A DNA stretch of 5,333 nucleotides, taken from the NCBI GenBank assembly GCA_028293775.1, contig JAQGOD010000398.1, positions 1 through 5,333 on the forward strand, in the 5' to 3' direction. Numbering within the stretch: the stretch's first letter is position 1; the number at the start of each line of letters is the position of its first letter. The translations under genes and the position numbers were made by a program. The notes under the pieces are model-generated. The model ran no database searches. It saw nothing but the letters and a program-made list of their open reading frames with translations, and was not told the origin of the DNA. This DNA is from Gammaproteobacteria bacterium. Lineage in GTDB: Bacteria; Pseudomonadota; Gammaproteobacteria; Steroidobacterales; Steroidobacteraceae. Shown one piece after another: positions 1 through 5,333 of the stretch.

Positions 1-1826
1 GCGTTCGCGATGTTCGCGAAGGCTAACTTCAAACCCGTCACCATCTTGTTCGCGTTTCCTGCTTCGAAGTAGTTATCGGGCTGATTGCGGACGTTGCCGT
101 TCATGCTGATCGTGTTGGCAGGACTGCCGGTATCCCACCAACCCACCGTGAGCGGCGTGGTGACGTTCGTAATGTCGTAGCCAGTGGGCACGGTGAAGCC
201 GCCGTACTTGGTGGCGAGGTAATAAGGATTGAAGTCTTCCGCTCTCTGATATTCCTCGACGTCCATCCAATACGTGGAGATATTCTGCGATCCGGTCAGG
301 TCCGGGCGGATATCGTTTACGTGCACGCCATAGGCGAGTCCGGCGATGTAATAGGTCGCGCCGCTATCGAACGGATACCAGGGCGTTACCGGCAGCCCTT
401 CGAGTTTTTCCAGGTTGGTGGTCCAGAGGTCGGCTTGATTGAACGTATCGGCCGCTACGGCCGCAGGCTTGGCACGGGGACCACCCGCGGTGGCGCCTCC
501 CACGTTGTAATCAAACCAAGTGTGATCGTCGCCGATGCCGAGAACAAAGTTTTTCTGGCATGAATAGATGATGGGGTCTGTCCAGGTGGTCACTGCAGGG
601 AATCCATCCAGCTCCGTGGCGCTGGCTCCGTTGGTCCACTCCGGTACGTTGCCCATATTTTCGAAGTAACGAACGGCCGCGTAGTAGAGTTCGCTGACGT
701 TGTCATACAGCATGTAGTTCTGCGAGGCCTGACCGAACTTGTTCAGGTAATTCATCACGCCGCTTTGACTGACGCCGCTGGCCGCTGCCGTCGCCGAGTC
801 GGGGTTCGTATACATGATGCCGGTAGTCCCGTCCCACTCCGGCCGAGCTGACGTCTGACCAATCTTGCCCATCGGCTCGCGCAGCGCCGCGCCTTGCCGG
901 TTAGAGCCGCTGCCGGCGAGGTACGCGAATGCGCTGTAGCGGATTTTCTCCGCGTATTGCTGCAGCAACCCTTCAGGCTTGTAATTGCTGCCGTACTGCA
1001 CGCAATTGGATTCGAGACCGCCGATCCCCATCGTGGTGGTTGGGTCGCACACTCGCACGCGCACATAAACTTGGTAGATCTTGTCCTCAGCTGCAGCGCC
1101 CAGATTAGTCAGATCCCGCGGAGTCTGGCTCCTGTCGCTGTAGCCGCCGTTCTCGCTTGAGAACACCATGGTGTTGCCGCGCGTCCAGACACTGGTATTG
1201 AAGTTATCCCACCCAAAAGGTGTAACTTTGGAAATCTCACTCGTTTGCAGACGGTTGCCGCCGCCTTGGCCGGTGCCGCGCAGCGGAAAGTTCGACTGGC
1301 CGCCTTGAATTGAGCCCCAGGCCTTCTCCAGAATGGTTTGGCTGGTGGTATCCACGCTGCGGTAGCCGCCGCTCAAGGCCCAGCGGAACGGATCGATGGT
1401 CTGCATCGTGGCCCAGTTCATGAAGTTGCCGCTCCACTGGCCCGAACATCGATGATTATTTGACGCCAGCGCAGAGGGCTGGAAGTAGCTGCCGGAATAG
1501 TCGGTAGGGATGGAGCCCTGTACCGCAACGTAGTCGTAGCACTTCTGAGGATCGAAGTACCCCAGATACGTACTGCGCTTGTCGTAGTCGCCGAGATTGG
1601 CGACGCTGATGGCCGTGGGGTATTCAACCGACAACGCCAGTGCCAGGTTGCCGGGAACATCGGCTCCCGCGAATATGGGTTGGTCCGCCAACGGAACAGC
1701 CGCGCTTGCGCCCGCAGCCATCAATGTCAGGCCGAGCAGCGCGCCAAGACTGAAGGTGCCGCTGCGCCGTGCCGCCTTCGGGGAGAAGCAGCAGGTGAAA
1801 ATGCGCGTGATGGTGCGGTACGTCAT
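1..1826 (-). CDS. pilY1: PilY1-type type IV pilus tip-associated protein, N-terminal 608 residues (3' end outside window)
   Basis: This frame is open from an ATG at 1826 to the left edge, giving 608 full codons. Family members are usually over 1000 residues, so the C-terminal beta-propeller (Neisseria PilC-like domain) lies outside. PilY1 is exported, sits at the pilus tip and acts in adhesion, surface sensing and pilus priming. The start encodes a signal peptide: basic n-region to about residue 21, hydrophobic stretch at about 25-40, likely cut after ASA (40-42). Family-like blocks are WSGNFMNWATMQTIDPFRW (131-149), YSCQKNFVLGIGD (421-433), HVNDIRPDL (502-510), TYWMDVEEYQ (518-527), ATKYGGF (538-544) and QPDNYF (582-587). 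No DxSxS MIDAS motif of a VWA domain is visible near the mature N-terminus, where LSVEYPT (65-71) stands instead. It begins 2 nt after the pilX stop with no clear Shine-Dalgarno sequence, so it probably depends on coupling. Identity is firm; the subfamily is inferred. Confidence 0.93.
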   Translation of the reverse strand, partial: MTYRTITRIFTCCFSPKAARRSGTFSLGALLGLTLMAAGASAAVPLADQPIFAGADVPGNLALALSVEYPTAISVANLGDYDKRSTYLGYFDPQKCYDYVAVQGSIPTDYSGSYFQPSALASNNHRCSGQWSGNFMNWATMQTIDPFRWALSGGYRSVDTTSQTILEKAWGSIQGGQSNFPLRGTGQGGGNRLQTSEISKVTPFGWDNFNTSVWTRGNTMVFSSENGGYSDRSQTPRDLTNLGAAAEDKIYQVYVRVRVCDPTTTMGIGGLESNCVQYGSNYKPEGLLQQYAEKIRYSAFAYLAGSGSNRQGAALREPMGKIGQTSARPEWDGTTGIMYTNPDSATAAASGVSQSGVMNYLNKFGQASQNYMLYDNVSELYYAAVRYFENMGNVPEWTNGASATELDGFPAVTTWTDPIIYSCQKNFVLGIGDDHTWFDYNVGGATAGGPRAKPAAVAADTFNQADLWTTNLEKLEGLPVTPWYPFDSGATYYIAGLAYGVHVNDIRPDLTGSQNISTYWMDVEEYQRAEDFNPYYLATKYGGFTVPTGYDITNVTTPLTVGWWDTGSPANTISMNGNVRNQPDNYFEAGNANKMVTGLKLAFANIAN

Positions 1827-1828
1827 GG

Positions 1829-2425
1829 TTAGTCCGGCTTGGTGAAGGTGGTTTGCAGAAATACCTGAGTGCTTCGAGCACCGGAGACGCGCACGCTCAA
1901 GCGGTACACCGTTGCCGTGGGCGGCGGAACGGATCCGCCGTAACTGGAAAAGCTAGATCCGCCGCTGGCGTTCGCCGAGGATTGCACGCAAAGAGCGCTG
2001 GACGCAGGACCGGTCACACTGCACAGGCGGTCGATGACATAGCGAATCGTGACATCCGGAGATGCGCCCGGCAGATCCGCGTGTACGCCGACGGCGTTGA
2101 ATGACGTGTCGTCCAATAGCACATTGGGCACTCCCTGCGCGTTTGCGGGAAGGATGAACGACTTATAATTTTGCGCCGGCACATCGGCGTCCGTTGCACT
2201 GACAAGCGCTCCGCCGGCCTTGAATTGCGACAGGACGAAAGAGACGCCTTGTTCCCCTTGATTCATCAGGTCGCGACGAAATGCGAGGTTTCCGGCGCTG
2301 AACAAAGAGTTCTGCATCGAGCGCACCAGAGCGGCGCCGCCAATGGTCAGGATCAGAAGAATGATGAGCGTGAAGATGAGAACGACGCCGCGCTCGCCTG
2401 ACCGTGGATGAGTCAAAGTCTTCAT
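1829..2425 (-). CDS. pilX: Minor pilin PilX
   Basis: A 198-residue minor pilin of the type IV pilus priming complex in the inner membrane and pilus tip. The leader ends ERG (11-13), followed by the helix VVLIFTLIILLILTIGG, the PilX_N pattern. Downstream come SAGNLAFRRDLMNQGEQ (43-59), strongly PilX-like, and a C-terminal strand YRLSVRVSG (174-182). Residue +5 of the mature protein is Phe, not the Glu of most pilins; GspK, the corresponding type II secretion pseudopilin, also lacks Glu5. Cys135 and Cys146 could form a disulphide. A Ser/Gly/Pro-rich stretch at 149-169 looks like a flexible loop. The ATG overlaps the pilW stop as ATGA, which fixes the start. The gene is followed after 2 nt by pilY1, its known partner; PilX and PilY1 are functionally linked in Pseudomonas. 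Call is firm from both sequence and position. Confidence 0.93.
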   Translation of the reverse strand: MKTLTHPRSGERGVVLIFTLIILLILTIGGAALVRSMQNSLFSAGNLAFRRDLMNQGEQGVSFVLSQFKAGGALVSATDADVPAQNYKSFILPANAQGVPNVLLDDTSFNAVGVHADLPGASPDVTIRYVIDRLCSVTGPASSALCVQSSANASGGSSFSSYGGSVPPPTATVYRLSVRVSGARSTQVFLQTTFTKPD

Positions 2426-3630
2426 GGCGCCTGCGCCAGCAACAACATGTTGCGCAAGGGAACAGTGAACTCGAATACGCGGTATCGGTATTGCTGATCG
2501 GTAGCGTTCAAGTTCACGATCTGCTTAAGAGCAGGAAGCGGATTCCCCAGTGCATCCGTCAAATTGCCGAATAACGTCAGGGTGGGGGGCGTCACGCCGC
2601 CAAGTTTCTTGTCGTAGTACTCGCCACGAATCACGAGAGCGATGCGCACTGATATGATTTTGCGCATGACCGATGGGGTCGTCATGACAGTATTGATGTC
2701 GTAGCCCGCAGCACCCGGACTCACCCAAGTATGCTGTTTGCCGTCGCCAACGCTGTCGATGCCATAGATGGCGTGCATCTGGTCCACGCCATCGGCGATG
2801 GCCTGCACCGCGTCGGCGGGCCCCGATCCCTGGACTAGCTTGATGTTTTGCAACAGATCGTAGCTGTCGAGAACCCGATTGGCATCCACCGTGAGCAGTT
2901 GAAATTGCACGTTGTTCGCGCCCGCATTGCCGATGGGCGTGACGTAGCTGGCCGTGCTCGCGGCGAGTCCTCCAATCGTCGTGGTAGTGCCGACTGTATA
3001 ATATGTGCCGCCCAGCGGCAGCGCAGCCCCGACGGGATTGCCTAGCACTTGCTCCAAGAGGCAGTCGGGCGTGCCGCTTTGACTGACGATGGCCAGGTCT
3101 CTGTCGGCAAAGCCGACTGTGTTGTCCAGCGTGAGCGAGGTAGCAGTGCCTGGAATCGTGATCTGCCGTGGAACACCGCCGGCCGCGCCGGAGCCGCTCA
3201 TCACCATGAGCACGTCCGAGCGTCCATCATCAGACTGGTTGAACCCGATGAGCAGCGGCGCTACCCTCAAGTTATCGACGGCGCCGGCCAAAAAATTCGC
3301 GCTGAACGGCGGTGGGAAAGGCGTTCCCACCAGTCTCGGCAAATTGGCGATGGTCGCATTGAGTTTGCATCCGAGAACCCCCTGGTCGGTCGGATAAGCT
3401 GAATCGGCAAAGCCGGAGCCCGCGCTGCGGACGATTCGATCGAGTGCGTATACGGCGAAAGCGCCAGTCTGTTCCATATCGTTGGTCGAGGTGGTGGTGC
3501 GCTTGTGGTTTTCCCCGACGACCACCATGCTGCTCACGGCGAGCGTGACGCCCAATCCAATGACCATTGCGATCAGCAATTCGATGAGCGTCATGCCCCG
3601 ATGCGCGCGCGGATTTCGGTGCTTTCTCAC
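2422..3630 (-). CDS. pilW: Minor pilin PilW (GTG start)
   Basis: A 402-residue large minor pilin, the GspJ-like member of the type IV pilus priming complex. The leader MRKHRNPRAHRG is cut before MTLIELLIAMVIGLG (from 13), with the conserved Glu at mature position 5 and a hydrophobic helix to about residue 38. The C-terminal half holds PilW-like blocks: ADGVDQMHAIYGID (279-292), VRIALVIRGEY (328-338), PPTLTLFGNL (348-357) and YRYRVFEFTVPLRNM (381-395). Cys88 and Cys190 are the only cysteines. The frame stays open upstream to an ATG at 3702, but that would add 24 atypical residues lying inside pilV. The GTG at 3630 overlaps the pilV stop as GTGA and gives a normal 12-residue leader, so it is preferred. 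The stop overlaps pilX as ATGA. No strong Shine-Dalgarno sequence is seen, consistent with translational coupling. Confidence 0.93.
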   Translation of the reverse strand: MRKHRNPRAHRGMTLIELLIAMVIGLGVTLAVSSMVVVGENHKRTTTSTNDMEQTGAFAVYALDRIVRSAGSGFADSAYPTDQGVLGCKLNATIANLPRLVGTPFPPPFSANFLAGAVDNLRVAPLLIGFNQSDDGRSDVLMVMSGSGAAGGVPRQITIPGTATSLTLDNTVGFADRDLAIVSQSGTPDCLLEQVLGNPVGAALPLGGTYYTVGTTTTIGGLAASTASYVTPIGNAGANNVQFQLLTVDANRVLDSYDLLQNIKLVQGSGPADAVQAIADGVDQMHAIYGIDSVGDGKQHTWVSPGAAGYDINTVMTTPSVMRKIISVRIALVIRGEYYDKKLGGVTPPTLTLFGNLTDALGNPLPALKQIVNLNATDQQYRYRVFEFTVPLRNMLLLAQAP

Positions 3631-4067
3631 GGTAGAATGACCCGCGTCGTGAACGTGCCGGTCTGGTAATCGGTGGCACCGGAGTGCTGCGGCGGTATCC
3701 ACGTCAGCACGATATCGGCGCTGTTGGTGAGCCCCAACGGCGTAATCGTGACCAGTCCGCTAGGCAGCCCGCCGGCAGTCGGATCCGCGATGCGTGCCTG
3801 TAAAGGCGTGAGCACCGCAGGGCTTAAGATGACTGTGTTGGCGAGCCACATGTCGCTTGCGATCTCGTTCGCGAGCAACGCCGCGCGATTGCGGTCCTCT
3901 GCATCGACCGAAAAACTAATCGAGCGCGCCTCGAGGCCGATCAATCCCAGCACGCCGAACGAGAACAGAAGCATCGACACCAGCACTTCAATCAGGGCCA
4001 TGCCGTGCGACGACACCGGCCCCCGCCCCCGCGATCCTCTAGAGGCATCGACAATGCGCGTGTTCAT
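3627..4067 (-). CDS. pilV: Minor pilin PilV
   Basis: A 146-residue minor pilin, the GspI-like member of the priming complex. The leader is long for the family at 22 residues, Arg/Gly/Ser-rich and ending SSHG. It is cut before MALIEVLVSMLLFSFGVLGL (from 23), with Glu at mature position 5 (Glu27). LEARSISFSVDAEDRNRAALLANEIASDMW (45-74, quoted in two parts: LEARSISFSVDAEDRN and RAALLANEIASDMW) is the typical PilV extension of the helix. A C-terminal beta region follows, with LTWIPP at 121-126; there are no cysteines. The ATG at 4067 overlaps the fimT stop as ATGA. A GTG two codons upstream (4073) is in frame but fits the 4-nt overlap pattern less well. The stop overlaps the pilW GTG. The leader contains a 10-bp palindrome and an AGA codon unlike the surrounding codon use. 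Family call is firm; exact start fairly sure. Confidence 0.9.
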   Translation of the reverse strand: MNTRIVDASRGSRGRGPVSSHGMALIEVLVSMLLFSFGVLGLIGLEARSISFSVDAEDRNRAALLANEIASDMWLANTVILSPAVLTPLQARIADPTAGGLPSGLVTITPLGLTNSADIVLTWIPPQHSGATDYQTGTFTTRVILP

Positions 4068-4684
4068 GGGCACCCGTCGGGTTCAGTGGAGAGCGACTTG
4101 TTTGGATCGCACAGGTGCACCTGGCCGCCCAAGGCGACCCTGACATTCAATGGGTGGTCCGCGCCCGGCGCTGTAATGCTGAACATCGATACCGGCGGGG
4201 AGCCGACCGGCGGGTTGGGCAAATTGCAAACCGCGCCGGCAATGCCTGTCGCGGCATTCGCCGTCAAGCGCCCGACGGAGTTGAAGCACACCGCCGTATC
4301 GGTAGCGTTGCCAACGGTGACACCGGAATTAATGGCCGAGACTTCTCCCGATCCAATGAAATCGGTTGCTTCAGCCACGGACCCAATTAACGGGATGGTA
4401 TTGACTGCCCAGTAGGTTCCGTTGACGTTCGCCGTGAGTGTCACTTGCGGTGTTGTGCTGTTGGTAAGGTAAAAAACAGTCTGGCGGCTGCGCCGCAGTG
4501 ATTCTGCTTGGGCCATTCGCAAGCCGTTCTGCATGGAATCCGCGACCGAGCGGACCCGGGTATTGACAATCCACAGGCGCATCGAGGGCACCCCTAAGGC
4601 GACCAGGATGGCGAAAATCGACATGGTCACCACCAATTCGAGCAGGGTAAAACCAGCGATGCGTTGGAGGCCGCCTTTCAGCAC
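4064..4684 (-). CDS. fimT: FimT/FimU-type minor pilin, GspH family
   Basis: A 206-residue pilin with leader [11 protein letters not shown], cut before [20 protein letters not shown] (from 12), Glu16 being mature Glu5. The block [21 protein letters not shown] (quoted in part: [17 protein letters not shown], 49-65) is the GspH/FimT signature that follows the helix, and [11 protein letters not shown] (131-141) matches the family's core strand. In this operon position it serves as the FimU-like component of the priming complex; some FimT homologues instead bind DNA during natural transformation through a C-terminal GRxR motif. Here that position, just before LCDP (191-194), reads GQVH (187-190). 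Four cysteines (133, 153, 192, 205) could form two disulphides. The GTG at 4684 overlaps the pilE stop by 7 nt and has an AGGAGG 4 nt upstream. CTG at 4681 would give a 4-nt CTGA overlap and is a less likely alternative. The open frame extends to 4858, but those residues are a pilE shadow. Confidence 0.88.
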   Translation of the reverse strand: MLKGGLQRIAGFTLLELVVTMSIFAILVALGVPSMRLWIVNTRVRSVADSMQNGLRMAQAESLRRSRQTVFYLTNSTTPQVTLTANVNGTYWAVNTIPLIGSVAEATDFIGSGEVSAINSGVTVGNATDTAVCFNSVGRLTANAATGIAGAVCNLPNPPVGSPPVSMFSITAPGADHPLNVRVALGGQVHLCDPNKSLSTEPDGCP

Positions 4685-5142
4685 TGGCCCTCCTTCGTCT
4701 CCCAAGCGATGGCGCAGAATGGAACCCAGCCGCTTGCCGTAGCCGTGGTCGTCTTGGCGTTGGCTTGGTCCACCGTGAAGACAAATCCGGCGGTAGTGCC
4801 CGAACCGGTCGCCTGCAGCGCGTAAGTCGTCCCGGGGGGCGCGGGGACAACAGGGCAAGATAAAGTGAATGCGCCAATGGTCGAAACGGTGGCACAGGGA
4901 GGGTTGGCGGCGCCGATAGGCGCGTAGGTGCGGTTGTCCTGGAAGTAGCGCTCCATGTTGGCTTGCAGCGCGGCTAGGCCGTTGGTCGCATCAACTAATT
5001 GGCTTCGCAGCACGTAATTGCGATAGCTCGGATAGGCGAGGGCCGCAAGGATGGCAACAATTGCGACGGTAATCATGAGTTCGATGAGTGTGAAGCCCGT
5101 CGTGCCGCGATATCTCGTCCGACGAGCCGTGTGAGGTTGCAT
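4678..5142 (-). CDS. pilE: PilE-type minor pilin
   Basis: A 154-residue type IV pilin. Leader [16 protein letters not shown] is basic and ends in Gly16, followed by [20 protein letters not shown] (17-36) with Glu21 at mature position 5, then [20 protein letters not shown] (38-57), the classic PilE/minor-pilin helix. DNRTYA (69-74) is also typical. Cys83/Cys96 and Cys143/Cys154 are plausible disulphide pairs; the ending WETKEGQC resembles the disulphide-bounded tail of this family. PilE links the tip complex to the major pilin. It could instead be a ComP- or major-pilin-like protein, but the cysteines, the tail and the neighbours favour minor PilE. Two adjacent ATGs (5145, 5142) follow GGAGG; 5142 is chosen because the spacing is 5 nt instead of 2. 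In-frame ATGs at 5154 and 5190 would lengthen the leader without need. It is the first gene of the operon here; in Pseudomonas pilE is last. Confidence 0.88.
   Translation of the reverse strand: MQPHTARRTRYRGTTGFTLIELMITVAIVAILAALAYPSYRNYVLRSQLVDATNGLAALQANMERYFQDNRTYAPIGAANPPCATVSTIGAFTLSCPVVPAPPGTTYALQATGSGTTAGFVFTVDQANAKTTTATASGWVPFCAIAWETKEGQC
4689..4694 (-). promoter_or_regulatory. Shine-Dalgarno sequence of fimT inside the 3' end of pilE
   Basis: AGGAGG on the minus strand (within AAGGAGGG), encoded in the codons for the last residues of PilE (TKEGQ). It lies 4 nt before GTG 4684 and 7 nt before CTG 4681. It is the only strong internal ribosome binding site among the five gene junctions, suggesting that fimT can load ribosomes independently while the later genes rely more on coupling. 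Confidence 0.65.
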
Positions 5143-5147
5143 CATCG

Positions 5148-5152
5148 CCTCC
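5148..5152 (-). promoter_or_regulatory. Shine-Dalgarno sequence of pilE
   Basis: GGAGG on the minus strand, 5 nt before the ATG at 5142 and 2 nt before the ATG at 5145. It decides the pilE start in favour of 5142 and against the longer frames that begin at 5154 or 5190. Confidence 0.7.
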
Positions 5153-5234
5153 ATCCCTAAGTGGCCATTTCTCAGACGTACGTTGCACATTTAAGCTTGC
5201 GTGAACCTTTCGCTTTGTTAGCGCTTGTCTAATG

Positions 5235-5250
5235 TGTGACGCACTTCAAA
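5235..5250. promoter_or_regulatory. Candidate CRP/Vfr/Clp-family binding site
   Basis: TGTGA-CGCACT-TCAAA on the plus strand matches 9 of 10 core positions of the CRP-family consensus TGTGA-N6-TCACA. Its centre is about 100 nt upstream of the pilE start. Outside the core the flanks match poorly. CRP-family regulators (Vfr in Pseudomonas, Clp in Xanthomonas) are known to influence type IV pili. A chance match in 190 bases is unlikely but possible. Confidence 0.35.
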
Positions 5251-5333
5251 GTCGCATATGTCATAACGCGTGTAGCGCGCCGACTGCTGCCGCATTCAAA
5301 ACGCACAGTGTTAAGTCGACGCTCGAATGGCAG

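Larger units (their letters stand above)
5143..5333 (-). promoter_or_regulatory. Upstream region of the minor-pilin operon (probable promoter and leader)
   Basis: This stretch of 191 bases up to the window edge has no convincing coding frame on either strand and looks less GC-rich than the genes. As the only non-coding DNA before the first gene, it should hold the operon promoter. No good sigma-70 -35/-10 pair and no sigma-54 GG/GC element could be found by eye. A weak -10-like TTAAAT lies at 5189-5194 without a matching -35. No clear AlgR-type box (CCGTTCGTC in Pseudomonas) is present; the nearest is a poor match at the far right edge. Confidence 0.45.

Noticed and set aside
755..1160. Overlapping open frames on both strands (755-1066 minus, 894-1160 plus).
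   Set aside because: Both lie inside the continuous pilY1 frame, which carries conserved family blocks on either side; no independent evidence for either.
3272..3679. A 135-codon minus-strand open frame inside pilW.
   Set aside because: Arg-rich out-of-frame shadow of the pilW N-terminal coding region; no pilin or other motif.
4019..4032. Two G5 runs in the pilV leader as a phase-variable homopolymer tract or G-quadruplex.
   Set aside because: Runs of five are too short for frequent slippage, and there are not four runs of three or more G close enough for a standard quadruplex.
4033..4044. GATCCTCTAGAG is identical to the BamHI-XbaI part of common cloning-vector polylinkers, raising the thought of vector contamination or a cloning joint.
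   Set aside because: The match stops after 12 bases on both sides, the pilV frame reads straight through it, and fimT and pilV overlap normally just upstream. Chance identity is the simpler explanation.
3673..4143. A 156-codon open frame on the plus strand.
   Set aside because: It lies antisense to pilV and the fimT end, has no recognisable domain, and its composition is that of a mirror frame of GC-rich coding DNA.
4371..4895. A 174-codon open frame on the minus strand.
   Set aside because: It is an alternative frame across the pilE-fimT junction, Arg/Pro-rich and without family features, while the real frames there have clear pilin signatures.
5211..5223. CGCT-TTGTT-AGCG as a terminator of an upstream gene.
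   Set aside because: The stem is only 4 bp and has no following T-run on either strand.
5257..5265. Small inverted repeat TATG-T-CATA upstream of pilE as an operator.
   Set aside because: Four-base arms are expected by chance in 190 bases, and no known regulator site of that form could be assigned.

Overview
The window is one continuous block of a type IV pilus minor-pilin operon, read entirely on the minus strand. From its 5' end (right side of the window) the order is pilE, fimT/fimU-type (GspH family), pilV, pilW, pilX, then pilY1, which runs off the left edge. The GC-rich sequence, the class III prepilin signals and this gene set suggest a beta- or gammaproteobacterium. The lineage cannot be fixed further from sequence alone; the PilY1 and PilW sequences resemble those of Xanthomonadales-like or Burkholderiales-like bacteria more than Pseudomonas aeruginosa.

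Layout: positions 5143-5333 are non-coding and hold the likely promoter region, including one CRP/Vfr/Clp-like palindrome (TGTGA-N6-TCAAA). pilE occupies 4678-5142, fimT 4064-4684, pilV 3627-4067, pilW 2422-3630, pilX 1829-2425 and pilY1 1-1826 (608 complete codons, 3' end outside the window). Every junction is an overlap of 4 to 7 nt or a 2-nt gap, so the six genes almost certainly share one mRNA and are translationally coupled. Nothing on the plus strand looks like a real gene.

How the genes work together: the five pilins each have a short basic leader ending in Gly, a cut site for the prepilin peptidase PilD, and one hydrophobic N-terminal helix. In the established model, FimT/FimU, PilV, PilW and PilX form the priming complex at the pilus tip, PilE couples it to the major pilin, and PilY1 is the large exported tip protein used for adhesion, surface sensing and priming. 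The PilM-Q machinery, the motors and the major pilin are not in the window.

This is a known kind of locus, not a new system. The points worth a second look are the pilE-first gene order, a PilY1 N-terminus with no VWA metal-site motif, a FimT whose C-terminal DNA-binding-type GRxR position reads GQVH, a PilX lacking the usual Glu5, the near-complete stop/start overlap chain, and the candidate CRP-family site upstream.
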